NCBI GenBank assembly: GCA_026707325.1
Contig: JAPOXA010000206.1
Location: forward strand, 62,001 to 126,000
From: Acidobacteriota bacterium
GTDB lineage: Bacteria > Acidobacteriota > Thermoanaerobaculia > Multivoradales > Multivoraceae
Direction of reading: 5' to 3'
DNA length: 64,000 nt
Of this stretch, positions 10,660 to 19,951 are shown piece by piece. A model generated the notes under the pieces. The model was not told the DNA's origin and did not search any database. It worked only from the letters and a program-made list of their open reading frames with translations. Each line of letters starts with the position of its first letter. Position 1 is the first letter of the stretch. Position numbers and translations under genes: made by a program.

Positions 10660-12147
10660 ATGTCGGAACTCGAAGCACAGATCGAGAACCGCCGCGACAA
10701 GCGCGACCGCCTGCGCGAACGAGGCGTCGACCCCTACCCGACCCGCGCCCCGTACGACCTGGAGCCGGGCGAAGTCTGCGAGCGCTACGGCGAGAAGAGC
10801 GAGGCGGAACTCGAGCAGGCCGCGGTCCCTCTCAGGGTTCCCGGCCGCGTTCGCGCCCACCGCACCCACGGCAAGGCGGCGTTCCTCGACATCTCCGACG
10901 GCGCCGACTCCAGGGTCCAGGTCCTGCTGCGCCGCAACCATGTGGGCGAGGACTGCTGGTGGCTGCTCTCGCAACTCGACATCGGCGACTACGTACTCGC
11001 CGAAGGCCTGCTGATCCGCACCCGCACCGGTGAACTGACGATCTCGGCCGACCGCCTCGATCTGCTGGCGAAGGCGACCCGTCCGCTGCCGGAGAAGTGG
11101 CACGGCCTGGCCGACCGCGAAGAGCGCTACCGGCGCCGCTATCTCGACCTGCTGAACTCCTCCGAGTCGACGCAGCGGTTCGTCGTTCGCTCGCAGGCGA
11201 TCGCGGCGCTTCGGACCTGCCTGCTCGACGAGGGCTTTCTCGAGGTCGAAACGCCGATGATGCAGGCCGTTCCGGGGGGTGCAACGGCCCGGCCCTTCGT
11301 GACCCACCACAACGCCCTCGACCTCGACCTCTACCTGCGCATCGCGCCCGAGCTGTATCTCAAGCGCCTGCTGGTCGGCGGTCTGCACCGTGTGTTCGAA
11401 ATCAACCGCAACTTCCGGAACGAAGGCATCTCGACCCAGCACAACCCCGAATTCACGATGCTCGAGTTCTACTGGGCCTACTCCGACTACGAGCAGTTGA
11501 TGGCCTTCACCGAGACGATGTTCGCCGCGGTCCTGGATGCCGTGCATGCCGACGGCTCGACAACCTGCACCTGGCGCGGCCACGAGATCGACCTCCAGGC
11601 CCCCTGGCCGCGACTCAGCGTGCGCCAGTCCCTGCTGGAGATCGGCGGCCTGGACCCCACCGCGGTCGACGACGAAGCGGCCCTCACCGCCGAACTCACT
11701 CGCCTCGGTGAAGACCTGCCCAAGACCGCCGCCTACGGCAACCTGCTGATGGCCCTCTTCGATCGCCTGGTCGAACCGAAGCTGATTCAGCCCACTTTCA
11801 TCCACGACTACCCGGTCGAGGTCTCCCCTTTCGCCAAGCACAACGCCTGTGACCCCCGGTTCACCGAGCGATTCGAGCTCTTCATCGGCGGCATGGAAAT
11901 CGCGAACGCCTTCACCGAGCTGAACGACCCCGACGACCAGGCCGAGCGATTCCGCGAGCAGCTCCGCGCCCGCGAAGGCGGCGACGACGAAGCCCACCGC
12001 TTCGACCGGGACTACGTCGAGGCACTCCAGTACGGCATGCCGCCCGCCGGCGGCCTGGGCCTCGGCATCGACCGGCTCGTCATGCTCCTGACCGACGCCC
12101 GGTCGATCCGGGACGTGATCCTGTTCCCGCTGCTGCGGCCGCGGTGA
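10660..12147 (+). CDS. lysS: Lysyl-tRNA synthetase, class II
   Basis: 495 residues. An N-terminal OB-fold tRNA-binding domain (FLDISDGADSRVQVLLRRN) is followed by the class II core: motif 1 around RTCLLDEGFLEVETPMMQAV, motif 2 FEINRNFRNEGISTQHNPEF and motif 3 GLGLGIDRLVMLLTD. Length and motif order are normal. In several deep-branching diderms lysS sits upstream of lolC/lolD/bamA; here it is close to them but on the other strand, which together with the gene fragment at its 3' end hints at a local rearrangement. Confidence 0.96.
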   Translation: MSELEAQIENRRDKRDRLRERGVDPYPTRAPYDLEPGEVCERYGEKSEAELEQAAVPLRVPGRVRAHRTHGKAAFLDISDGADSRVQVLLRRNHVGEDCWWLLSQLDIGDYVLAEGLLIRTRTGELTISADRLDLLAKATRPLPEKWHGLADREERYRRRYLDLLNSSESTQRFVVRSQAIAALRTCLLDEGFLEVETPMMQAVPGGATARPFVTHHNALDLDLYLRIAPELYLKRLLVGGLHRVFEINRNFRNEGISTQHNPEFTMLEFYWAYSDYEQLMAFTETMFAAVLDAVHADGSTTCTWRGHEIDLQAPWPRLSVRQSLLEIGGLDPTAVDDEAALTAELTRLGEDLPKTAAYGNLLMALFDRLVEPKLIQPTFIHDYPVEVSPFAKHNACDPRFTERFELFIGGMEIANAFTELNDPDDQAERFREQLRAREGGDDEAHRFDRDYVEALQYGMPPAGGLGLGIDRLVMLLTDARSIRDVILFPLLRPR

Positions 12148-12208
12148 CCTCGTCCGACTCGACCAGCGCCCCGTCCAGATCGAGCACCACCAGAGTGATC
12201 GCCGCCAC
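12146..12208 (-). pseudogene. Fragment of a HAD-superfamily phosphatase (first ~21 codons)
   Basis: On the minus strand GTG 12208 opens a frame reading AAITLVVLDLDGALVESDEV, which is motif I of HAD phosphatases (hydrophobic strand then DxDG). The similarity stops at the 3' end of lysS; beyond that the frame reads through antisense lysS as low-complexity residues and soon ends. It looks like the 5' remnant of a gene whose body has been lost or moved. A chance match is possible because the piece is short. Confidence 0.5.
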
Positions 12209-12262
12209 GGCGCCGAGTATGATCGAAGTCGACCGACGCGGAAGAACAGGGAGAGTTCACCA

Positions 12263-13174
12263 ATGGCCCAGACCGCGACCGCGCAACTCGAACGACCGGG
12301 CGCCCGCACCGGACCGCCACCAGCGCGAGCGAGCGCGCCGGAACGCTTGACGGAGACCCGGCAGCCCTTCAACCTCTCGGACCGCATGACGGCCGAGGTG
12401 GCGCGCCTTGACATGGCGCAGAACGTCCACGACATGCAGGAGCAGGGCTACACGATCCTGCGGGACGTCGCCTCGTCGGAGTTCACACGGCATCTGCGGA
12501 AGACCTGCCTGCGGCTGGCGGAGGAAACGGACGGCAAGGCGAAGGGCCGCTCGGCGGCGCTGCTGCTGGGCCGGGATCCGATCTTCGAGGACGTCGTTCT
12601 GCGGCCGAAGATCCAGACCCTGGCGGAGATCATGTGCGGGAAGGGCGCGCTCCTGTCGCAGTTGATCGCCAGCATCCGGCCGCTGGGCGCGCCGAAGTTG
12701 CCCCTGCACGCGGACCAGAACTGGCTGCCGGCGCCGTTCCCGGTCCACAACCAGCTCCTGACGCTGTGCTGGGCGTGCGATGAGTTCACCGAGGCCGGCG
12801 GCTGCACAAAGGTCATTCCGGGCACCCACCGCCTGCGCCGTCACCCGAACGACGAGGAGGTCGCCAACGAGCCCGGCGCGATGCCGACCGAGTGCCCCGC
12901 CGGCTCGGTCGTCGCCTGGGACGGATCGGTCTGGCACGGCAACTACCCGCGGGCGATTCCAGGCAAGCGCGTGGTCCTGCACATCACCTTCTCCCGTCTG
13001 GCGCTGCGACCGGTGGAGGACTACGGCCACCTCGACGACGAGTGGCTGGAGGGCAAGCCGTACCCGCTGCGCGTGATGCTGGGCCGCGAGGACTTCCTCG
13101 GAAGCACCACGATCGACCGCGGTCATGCCGATTACACCCACCTGGTACGGACCTTCAACTGGGCGAAGACGTAA
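12263..13174 (+). CDS. Phytanoyl-CoA dioxygenase (PhyH) family protein
   Basis: 303 residues, Fe(II)/2-oxoglutarate-dependent oxygenase fold. The iron ligands are visible as HADQNW (His about 149, Asp about 151) and the distal His in SVWHGNYP near residue 225, followed by an Arg (IPGKRVVLHITF) of the type that binds 2-oxoglutarate. The first 40 residues are Pro/Ala/Arg-rich and probably disordered. The substrate cannot be told; PhyH relatives act on fatty acyl-CoAs, natural products and small metabolites. Its last 20 bases overlap the convergent gene at 13155-14174. Confidence 0.85.
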   Translation: MAQTATAQLERPGARTGPPPARASAPERLTETRQPFNLSDRMTAEVARLDMAQNVHDMQEQGYTILRDVASSEFTRHLRKTCLRLAEETDGKAKGRSAALLLGRDPIFEDVVLRPKIQTLAEIMCGKGALLSQLIASIRPLGAPKLPLHADQNWLPAPFPVHNQLLTLCWACDEFTEAGGCTKVIPGTHRLRRHPNDEEVANEPGAMPTECPAGSVVAWDGSVWHGNYPRAIPGKRVVLHITFSRLALRPVEDYGHLDDEWLEGKPYPLRVMLGREDFLGSTTIDRGHADYTHLVRTFNWAKT

Positions 13175-14174
13175 AGTCCCCCTCGCGCAACCACGCCTCG
13201 ACCGTCACTCTGACCGGATCCTCCAACCACGGCAGGACGCCGAGGTTGCCTTCCCGGGCGGCGGCTTCGATGTCGACTTCGTCGCGGTCGAGGAAGCGGG
13301 CGGCACGGTAGTAGGCGTCGCCCCCGGTGTCGGCGGCGTCGCCGAGTTCGATCAACTGGCCGGCCAGCTCGCGGGCGAGGCGTAGCCGGGGCGGCAGCGG
13401 CGGGGCCGGCAACGGTCGCGGCAGGCGGGGTTCCAGACCCGCGGCCTCGGCAGCCCTCCGGAGCGCCGGCGGGTCCGGCGGCGACTCGTCGCCGTGGAAG
13501 ACGGCGTCGAATGCCTCGGGCCACGCGGACTGGAGGCGTTCGGCGAGCAGGCGCCGGTCCCGGGCGTCCAGTTCCAGCGTTCGCGGGAGGACTCTGCGGG
13601 CTCCCGCTGCCGCGAAACGGGCCATCGCCGGCTCCAGGACTCCGGGCTGGTCGGTCCAGCCGGTGACGAGCGGCCAGACCAGGGTCGCGTCCTGGAGCGT
13701 CGCCGGCTCCAGGGGGAGGCTCGGCTGAGGGTTCTCCCCGAACTCCTCTCGCAGCGTCGCAGGCCGGCGGACCAGGCCGTCGAGAAAGTCGATCACCACG
13801 GTGGCGTTGGGCGGCAGATCGGCAGGACCTTGCCGAGCCGCCTCGGCCACGGTCGACCCAGTGAGCGGAAGATCCCCGACGACCTGGATCAACAGGGGAG
13901 CGCCCGCAGCGGCCGCCGCTTCGATGATGCGCGTGCGGAGTGAGTCCTGGTCCGCCGGGAGTGGCGGAACGTAGACCACGTCCGTCGCGGAACGCACCAG
14001 TTCCGCGGCATCCGAGGCGTCGAGCGCCAACGCCCCGGTCGGCGCCGCGAGGACGCCGGTCGCCAGGTCGCACCAGAACTTGCCCGCGTCGGGGGCCGGC
14101 CAGCGCGAAAAGCTGTGGCGGATCCAGAGGTTCGCGGGCTCGGCGACGTGTTCGCGGAGCGTGAGGGACGTCAC
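13155..14174 (-). CDS. Unknown protein at the end of the riboflavin operon
   Basis: 339 residues from GTG 14174, four bases after ribE, so very likely the last gene of the hisS-to-ribE run. I do not recognise the family. Residues 1-50 (AEPANLWIRHSFSRWPAPDA, then GKFWCDLATG) look like a compact start. The middle has alternating strand/helix stretches (DATLVWPLVTGWTDQPGVLE), and a late helical part (RLARELAGQLIELGDAADTG, then AYYRAARFLDRD) resembles a TPR-like segment. There is no signal peptide, no membrane helix and no obvious catalytic motif. Codon use has the strong third-position GC of its neighbours. An overlapping frame at 13132-14073 is judged less likely. Confidence 0.7.
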   Translation of the reverse strand: MTSLTLREHVAEPANLWIRHSFSRWPAPDAGKFWCDLATGVLAAPTGALALDASDAAELVRSATDVVYVPPLPADQDSLRTRIIEAAAAAGAPLLIQVVGDLPLTGSTVAEAARQGPADLPPNATVVIDFLDGLVRRPATLREEFGENPQPSLPLEPATLQDATLVWPLVTGWTDQPGVLEPAMARFAAAGARRVLPRTLELDARDRRLLAERLQSAWPEAFDAVFHGDESPPDPPALRRAAEAAGLEPRLPRPLPAPPLPPRLRLARELAGQLIELGDAADTGGDAYYRAARFLDRDEVDIEAAAREGNLGVLPWLEDPVRVTVEAWLREGDFTSSPS

Positions 14175-14178
14175 GCCG

Positions 14179-14814
14179 CTACTTCGACTCGAGCGCCGCG
14201 GCCACCGCGGCCTCGACGGCCTTCTGCACGTAGCGGGCCAGGACGTCCCCTTCCACGTTCACCCGGTCGCCCGCCTTCAGACCGCCAAGGGTCGTCACCT
14301 CGAGCGTGTGCGGGATCAGCGCGACGTCGAACGTCCGGTCGTCGAGCGCCGCGACGGTCAGGCTGACGCCGTCGATCGTGATGCTGCCCTTGAGGACGAC
14401 TCCCGTCTCCAACCCGGCCGGAACACCGAATGCGACGACGCGGTGATCGCCCTGCTCCTCGACCTTCGCAACCGCAGTCGTCGTGTCGACGTGCCCCTGG
14501 ACCCAGTGGCCGCCCAACGGGTCGCCGGCCGAGAGCGGCGGTTCGAGGTTCACCTCGTCGCCCTCGCTCAGCGCGCCGAGCGTCGTTCGGGTCAGCGTCT
14601 CCGGAGACAGGTCGAACACGGATCGCGCGGCTCCATCCACGTCCCCCTGCTCCACCACGGTCAGGCACACGCCCGCCACCGCGATGCTGGCGCCCGGATC
14701 GAGCTTCGCGGCCAGCGCCGCCGAGTGTTCGACGACCAGCCGTGCGCCTCCCCGATCGAAGGCTCCGGGCGCCTCGCCTACTCGCCCACGCTCCGTGACA
14801 ATTCCGGTAAACAT
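14179..14814 (-). CDS. ribE: Riboflavin synthase
   Basis: 211 residues opening MFTGIVTERGRV, the invariant start of the enzyme that dismutates two 6,7-dimethyl-8-ribityllumazines to riboflavin. Two lumazine-binding halves are visible: SIAVAGVCLTVVEQGDVD in the first, and GHWVQGHVDTTTAV then SITIDGVSLTVAALDDR in the second. The start lies 37 bases inside the end of ribD, so the two are translationally coupled. Lumazine synthase (ribH) and ribBA are not in the window. Confidence 0.94.
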   Translation of the reverse strand: MFTGIVTERGRVGEAPGAFDRGGARLVVEHSAALAAKLDPGASIAVAGVCLTVVEQGDVDGAARSVFDLSPETLTRTTLGALSEGDEVNLEPPLSAGDPLGGHWVQGHVDTTTAVAKVEEQGDHRVVAFGVPAGLETGVVLKGSITIDGVSLTVAALDDRTFDVALIPHTLEVTTLGGLKAGDRVNVEGDVLARYVQKAVEAAVAAALESK

Positions 14815-15962
14815 CCCTGCCGATAGCCTATGAGAATCACGTCCGGTCCGCGCCTGCTGACCCGCAGCTCATCGAGGCGCCAGGCGTCGGCGAGCTTCTC
14901 CGGGCCATCGCCGCCGAGCGGACCGGGCGCCGCCGCACCTCCGATCAGAACCGGAGCGCAGCAGACCGTGGCTCGATCCCACAGTCCGGGCGCCGAGAAG
15001 GCAGCGAGCACCTCCCCTCCGCCCTCGACCAGCACGTTCGAGACGCCACGGTCGAGGAGGTCCTCCAGCACGCCGTCCGGCGCCACGGCGGGGAGACTCA
15101 CGACCTCGGCGCCCGCGCGCTGCAGCAGATCGCGCCGCGTCGCCCAGTCCCGCGCTTCCTCGGACGCGGAAGTGTCGATGTCCTGCGGAGCCTCGGTGTA
15201 GACGACGACGGGTCCTTCGACCTCGAACATCCGCGCACCCGGGGGCAGCCGCAGACGCCGATCGAGCACTACCCGCAGGATCGGCCCGTCGGCTCGGCCC
15301 AACCGCCGATTCAGCCGCGGGTCGTCGGCCAGCGCGGTGCCGCTGCCGACCACGATCGCCTGGTGCTCTTCCCGCAGGTCGAGCGCCCACTTCCTGCCCC
15401 GCTCAGACGAGATCCACTGACTGTCACCGGTGGCCGTCGCGATCCGTCCGTCCAGACTCATCGCCCACTTCAACGTCACCGCCGGCCGCCCATGCACCAC
15501 GCGGGTCAGGAACGGTACGTTCATCTCGATCGCCTGTCCGGCAAGCAGCCCACCCTCGACTCGAATCCCCACGGCCCGCAGCCGGTCCCCGCCGCCACCC
15601 TTCACCCCAGGGTTCGGATCGCGATGGGCGAAGACCACCCGCTTCACACCGGACTCGATGACACGGTCGACGCACGGCGGTGTCCGTCCGTGATGGTTGC
15701 AGGGCTCCAGCGTCACGTACAACGTGGCGCCCAATGCAGCATTCCCCGCCGCCGCCAGCGCCGCCGCCTCCGCGTGCTCTCCACCCGCCCGACGGTGCCA
15801 ACCCTCGCCGACGATCTCGCCGCCGTCCGTGACGACTGCTCCGACCATCGGGTTCGGCGCCACGTTGTAGCGGCCGCGACGGGCCAGAGCCAGGGCCCGC
15901 GCCATCGCGCGGCCGTCGGCCGGACTGAAGCCCGACTCGCCCCTCATCCGAACCGCGCTCAT
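14778..15962 (-). CDS. ribD: Bifunctional riboflavin deaminase/reductase RibD
   Basis: 394 residues from ATG 15962, which overlaps the ftsY stop as ATGA; the frame is open further upstream but only inside ftsY. The N-terminal deaminase has its zinc motif HAEAAALAAAG and TLEPCNHHGRTPPC. The C-terminal reductase begins PAVTLKWAMSLDGRIATATG and contains IVVGSGTALADDPRLNRR and NVLVEGGGEVLAAF. It carries out the second and third steps from GTP to the lumazine precursor. Length is normal for RibD. Confidence 0.95.
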   Translation of the reverse strand: MSAVRMRGESGFSPADGRAMARALALARRGRYNVAPNPMVGAVVTDGGEIVGEGWHRRAGGEHAEAAALAAAGNAALGATLYVTLEPCNHHGRTPPCVDRVIESGVKRVVFAHRDPNPGVKGGGGDRLRAVGIRVEGGLLAGQAIEMNVPFLTRVVHGRPAVTLKWAMSLDGRIATATGDSQWISSERGRKWALDLREEHQAIVVGSGTALADDPRLNRRLGRADGPILRVVLDRRLRLPPGARMFEVEGPVVVYTEAPQDIDTSASEEARDWATRRDLLQRAGAEVVSLPAVAPDGVLEDLLDRGVSNVLVEGGGEVLAAFSAPGLWDRATVCCAPVLIGGAAAPGPLGGDGPEKLADAWRLDELRVSRRGPDVILIGYRQGCLPELSRSVGE

Positions 15963-16945
15963 CCAAACAGGGCGGCCGCGAACGACCGCGGATCGAAGTC
16001 GACCATGTCCTCGACCGCCTCGCCGACGCCCAGCCAGGCGACGGGCAGACGCAGGTCGCGCGCGATCGCAACCGCCATGCCCCCCTTGGCCGTGCCGTCG
16101 ATCTTGGCCAGGAAGACCGCGTCGAGCGGGGCGACGGCGCCGAACTCCCGCGCCTGCACCAGGGCATTGTGCCCGGTACCCGCGTCGACGACGAGGAGGT
16201 TTCTCACCTGCCAGGTCTGGCCCTCGGCTTCGGCCGATTCCCGCCGCGTCACCCGATGCACCTTCGCCAGTTCGTCCATCAGTTGGCCGCGGGTGTGGAG
16301 CCGGCCCGCGGTGTCGACGATCAGGTGGCCCACCGCCCGCGCCCTGGCCGCCTGCACGGCATCGAACACGAGCGCTGCCGGATCGCCTCCCGAGGGACGG
16401 CGCACGACCTCGACTCCGAGCCGTTCGCCCCAGACCTGAAGCTGCTCGGCCGCCGCCGCCCGGAAGGTGTCCGCCGCCGCGAACAGCACGCGCTCGCCGC
16501 GCGCCAGGGAAGCGTGGGCCAGCTTGGCGGCGGAGGTGGTCTTGCCCGAACCGTTGACGCCGACCATCAGGGTGATCCGCGGCGGCGGCGGCCACTCCGC
16601 CCGCGGCGCATCGAGGAGCAGTACCGCCACCTCGTCGACCAGCAACTGCCGGAGCCCGACCTCGTCGCCTCGCGCGACGGATCCGGAGTGCACCGCCGCT
16701 CGGAGGCGCTCGACCAGCTCGAGCGACGTCTCCACTCCAAGGTCGGCCTCGATCAGGCTCTCCTCGAGTTGCTCCAGAACGTCCTCGTCGATCCGCTGCG
16801 CGTTTCCGAGCACGGCGCCGATCCGGCCGGAAAGTCCCTTCCGGGTACGACCGAGACCCTTGCGCAGCCGATTCCACAGACCGCCCGATCGCAGTTCGTC
16901 CTCGGACGCTTGCAGGGCTGCTCCGCCGCCAAAGTCCCCACTCAT
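15959..16945 (-). CDS. ftsY: Signal recognition particle receptor FtsY
   Basis: 328 residues. The acidic A-domain is very short (about 25 residues before GLWNRLRKGLGRTRKGLSGR). The N domain is followed by the GTPase motifs GVNGSGKTT (G1), AADTFRAAAAEQL, DTAGRLH (G3), LAKIDGTAKGG (G4 region) and WLGVGEAVEDMVDFDP. FtsY docks ribosome-SRP complexes at the membrane. The usual DATTGQNA loop reads DAGTGHNA here. The gene overlaps aroB upstream and ribD downstream by four bases each. Confidence 0.95.
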   Translation of the reverse strand: MSGDFGGGAALQASEDELRSGGLWNRLRKGLGRTRKGLSGRIGAVLGNAQRIDEDVLEQLEESLIEADLGVETSLELVERLRAAVHSGSVARGDEVGLRQLLVDEVAVLLLDAPRAEWPPPPRITLMVGVNGSGKTTSAAKLAHASLARGERVLFAAADTFRAAAAEQLQVWGERLGVEVVRRPSGGDPAALVFDAVQAARARAVGHLIVDTAGRLHTRGQLMDELAKVHRVTRRESAEAEGQTWQVRNLLVVDAGTGHNALVQAREFGAVAPLDAVFLAKIDGTAKGGMAVAIARDLRLPVAWLGVGEAVEDMVDFDPRSFAAALFG

Positions 16946-18120
16946 GGTGAGCCCCCGTCCGCCGCAGCGCGTGATGTGTCGAGAAAGGCCTCGAGTTCAC
17001 TCCGCACCAGCGCAGGATCCAGGCCGGGGACGATCTCGCCCCTTCCAGGCGCCGCCGGCAGAATCCACACCAGACCGCTCTCGCGAGCCTTCTTGTCCCG
17101 GCCCATCGCCTCGATCAGGCGGTCCGCGTCGAGCCGAACGTCCAGCTCCTGCTCGACGTCCTCGAGCGCCGGCGGCCCGAGCCGATCGATCAGACGAAGC
17201 AGCCGCGCCGCGAACTCCGGATCCAGTCCGCGCCGCCGAGCCAGGCGGAGGGCGAACCTCATCCCGTGGCCGACCGCGTCGCCGTGGCGCAAGCCCCGAT
17301 AGCCGAACTCCGATTCGATCGCGTGTCCCAGTGTGTGTCCGAAGTTGAGCAGCCGGCGGCGGTCCCCTTCCTCGAGATCCGCCTCGACCACGTCCAGCTT
17401 GGCCTGGATCGATGCCGCAACGACCGGAGTCAGCACCTCGGCGTCCACGGCGAGCAGACGATCCAGCGACTCCTCCACCAGCGCCAGCAGATCGAGATCG
17501 AGCAGCGCCGCCATCTTGACCACCTCGAACAGGCCGGCTCGAAGCTCCGCGGCCGGCAGGCTCCCCAGGCAGCCGATGTCCGCGAGCACGAACCTCGGGT
17601 GGTGAAAGGCCCCGACGGTGTTCTTGCCGCCGGCCAGATCGACCCCGGTCTTCCCGCCAACCGACGCATCGACCTGCGCCAGCAGCGTCGTCGGGATCTG
17701 CATGTAGTCGATGCCGCGCAGGAAGCACGCCGCGGCAAAGCCCCCGAGATCGCCGACGGCGCCGCCGCCGAGCGTGACGAGACGGCTGTCCCGCTTGCCG
17801 CCGAGATCCAGCATCCGCTGCCACACGGACGCGGCGCACACGACCGTCTTCGCCGCCTCGCCGTCCGGAACCTCGATCGTCTCGACCCGCGCCGCGAGCT
17901 CCAGCAGCTTCCTCGCCGCGGCGCCGCAGTGGCGGTCGGGAACCTCGCTTGTGACCAGAAAGACAACCCGGCCGCGGCACCAGGACCCGACCTCGGCCAG
18001 CGCGCCGCCGCCCGCCGAAGCCAGGAGACCCGGGCCGACCAGGATGTCGCTCACGCCACGCGGGTGCTCGAGAGTCAGGCGATGCGGCGCGCCCCGAACG
18101 AAGTCCTGCGTGCCCTCCAC
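16942..18120 (-). CDS. aroB: 3-dehydroquinate synthase
   Basis: 392 residues from GTG 18120, with a GGGAGG-like site upstream. The NAD-binding and catalytic core is clear: DGEAAKT, TLGGGAVGDLGGFAAACFLR, GIDYMQIPTTLLAQVDASVG followed by GKTGVDL, the zinc-ligand region NFGHTLGHAIESEFGY, and LRHGDAVGHGM. It makes 3-dehydroquinate from DAHP, step two of the shikimate pathway. It starts 16 bases after aspS and overlaps ftsY by ATGA. Confidence 0.95.
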   Translation of the reverse strand: MEGTQDFVRGAPHRLTLEHPRGVSDILVGPGLLASAGGGALAEVGSWCRGRVVFLVTSEVPDRHCGAAARKLLELAARVETIEVPDGEAAKTVVCAASVWQRMLDLGGKRDSRLVTLGGGAVGDLGGFAAACFLRGIDYMQIPTTLLAQVDASVGGKTGVDLAGGKNTVGAFHHPRFVLADIGCLGSLPAAELRAGLFEVVKMAALLDLDLLALVEESLDRLLAVDAEVLTPVVAASIQAKLDVVEADLEEGDRRRLLNFGHTLGHAIESEFGYRGLRHGDAVGHGMRFALRLARRRGLDPEFAARLLRLIDRLGPPALEDVEQELDVRLDADRLIEAMGRDKKARESGLVWILPAAPGRGEIVPGLDPALVRSELEAFLDTSRAAADGGSP

Positions 18121-18136
18121 CGTGCCGCCTCCCCGC

Positions 18137-19897
18137 CTAGCCGCCGCGCGGGCGGACGCGCAGCCCGAGTTCCAGCAACTGTTCCTGGTCCACGGTCGAC
18201 GGCGCCTCCGTCATCAGACATACCGCCGAGGCCGTCTTCGGAAAGGCGATCACGTCGCGCAGGGAGGCGGCGCCGGCCATCAGCATGACGATCCGGTCGA
18301 CGCCGAGCGCGATCCCGCCGTGGGGCGGCGCGCCGTAGCTCAGGGCCTCGAACAGGAAGCCGAAGCGCCGTTCGGCCTCCGCGGCGTCGATCCCGAGCAC
18401 CGCCAGCACGCGCTTCTGCACGTCCCGGTCGTGGATCCGGATGGAACCGCCGCCGATCTCGTTGCCGTTCAGCACCACGTCGTAGGCGCGCGAGCGAACC
18501 GATCCCGGGTCGCTCTCCAACCGGTCCAGGTCCTCCATCCGCGGCGAGGTGAACGGATGGTGGGTCGCGTTCCATCGCCCCTCGTCGCCGTTCCAGGTCA
18601 CGAGCGGAAAGTCGTGGACCCAGAGGAACTCGTGCGCGTCTTCCCGCATGTGCCCGAAGCGACGCCCCACCTCGACCCGCAGGGCGCCCAGCGCAGCCGC
18701 CGCGGTCGGCGCCGGTCCGGCGACCAGAAGGCCCAGGCCACCCTCCTCGACACCGAGACGATCGGCGAGGGTTTCGACCTGCCCGTCCGTCAGCGCACCC
18801 TTGACCAGGAACGAAGGAACGCCGCCGTCCCGTTTGACCCAAAGGACGCCGGCGGCGCCATGGCGGCGGGCGATGTCGGCATACTCGTCGACCTGGCGAC
18901 GACTGGAGGAAGCGGCGCCCGGGATATGGACTCCGCGCACGACGCCGCCCGAGGCGACCGCGGCCTGGAAGGCGCGGAACTCCGTCTCGCGCAGGCAGTC
19001 CGTCACGTCCTCGATCTCGAGGTCGACCCGCAGATCGGGACGATCGTTTCCGTAGCGGAGCATCGCGTCGTCGTAGGAGAGGCGCGGATACGAAGCGGGC
19101 GGCTCGATTCCGGCCAGCGGGAAGACGCGCCCGAACAGCCCCTCGACCAGATCGTAGACATCCTCCTCGTCGACGAAGGACATCTCGACGTCGATCTGCG
19201 TGAACTCGGGCTGGCGGTCGGCGCGCAGGTCCTCGTCGCGGAAGCAACGGGCGAACTGGACGTAGCGCTCGAGTCCGCTGACCATCAGGATCTGCTTGAA
19301 CAACTGTGGCGACTGCGGAAGGGCGTAGAAGCTCCCGTGGTTCAGGCGGCTCGGCACGAGATAGTCGCGGGCGCCCTCCGGCGTCGAGCGAGTGAGCATC
19401 GGCGTCTCGACGTTCACGAAACCCTGCTCCCGGAAGTAGCCCAGACTCTCGATCGTGAAGTCGGAGCGCATCCTCAGGTTGCGCTGCAGGCCCTGCCGGC
19501 GAAGGTCGAGGAAGCGGTACTTGAGGCGGGTCTCCTCACTAGCGCCCTCAGCGCCCTCCACCCCGAACGGCATCGGCTCCGAGGGGCCGAGCACGCGGCC
19601 GCTACGGACCTGGACCTCGATCTCGCCGGTGGCCATCTTCGGGTTCACCTTGTCCGGGTCCCGGCGCACGATCTCGCCCTCGACCTCGACCACCCACTCG
19701 AGGCGTGCGGGCTGGAGAGCCGCGGCCGCATCCGGCGTGGTTTCGGGGTGTACGACCGCCTGCACGACGCCGCTTCGATCGCGCACGTCGAGGAAGATGA
19801 CGCCGCCGTGATCGCGCCGGCGATGGACCCATCCCTGGACCTTCGCCCGCTCGCCGACCCGCTCCGCGGTCAGCGTTCCTGCCTGCGTTCTGTTCAC
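18137..19897 (-). CDS. aspS: Aspartyl-tRNA synthetase (bacterial type)
   Basis: 586 residues from GTG 19897. This start has AAGGA eight bases upstream and gives NRTQAGTLTAERVGERAKVQ, which lines up with known AspRS N-termini; the frame stays open to 19948. An OB-fold (GWVHRRRDHGGVIFLDVRDR) leads to the class II core (FVNVETPMLTRSTPEGARDY, then FRDEDLRADRQPEFTQIDVE), a GAD insertion domain (about 300-410) and motif 3 GIALGVDRIVMLMAG. Whether it also charges tRNA-Asn was not determined. It begins 54 bases after hisS. Confidence 0.94.
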   Translation of the reverse strand: MNRTQAGTLTAERVGERAKVQGWVHRRRDHGGVIFLDVRDRSGVVQAVVHPETTPDAAAALQPARLEWVVEVEGEIVRRDPDKVNPKMATGEIEVQVRSGRVLGPSEPMPFGVEGAEGASEETRLKYRFLDLRRQGLQRNLRMRSDFTIESLGYFREQGFVNVETPMLTRSTPEGARDYLVPSRLNHGSFYALPQSPQLFKQILMVSGLERYVQFARCFRDEDLRADRQPEFTQIDVEMSFVDEEDVYDLVEGLFGRVFPLAGIEPPASYPRLSYDDAMLRYGNDRPDLRVDLEIEDVTDCLRETEFRAFQAAVASGGVVRGVHIPGAASSSRRQVDEYADIARRHGAAGVLWVKRDGGVPSFLVKGALTDGQVETLADRLGVEEGGLGLLVAGPAPTAAAALGALRVEVGRRFGHMREDAHEFLWVHDFPLVTWNGDEGRWNATHHPFTSPRMEDLDRLESDPGSVRSRAYDVVLNGNEIGGGSIRIHDRDVQKRVLAVLGIDAAEAERRFGFLFEALSYGAPPHGGIALGVDRIVMLMAGAASLRDVIAFPKTASAVCLMTEAPSTVDQEQLLELGLRVRPRGG

Positions 19898-19951
19898 GTG
19901 CCTGTTCCTTGCCGAGCCGCTCCCGGCTCGAACCGCCGATCCTCGCACAAC

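Noticed and set aside
10201..12435. 744-codon minus-strand frame opposite lysS
   Set aside because: Shadow of lysS; the real minus-strand signal here is only the short HAD fragment in another frame.
13132..14073. Alternative minus-strand frame overlapping the unknown 339-residue gene
   Set aside because: Rich in Arg/Gly/Pro without structure; the 13155-14174 frame has better codon bias and sits four bases after ribE.
14179..15962. FMN riboswitch before the riboflavin genes
   Set aside because: ribD and ribE are inside an operon with coding overlap upstream, and no RFN-element sequence was seen.
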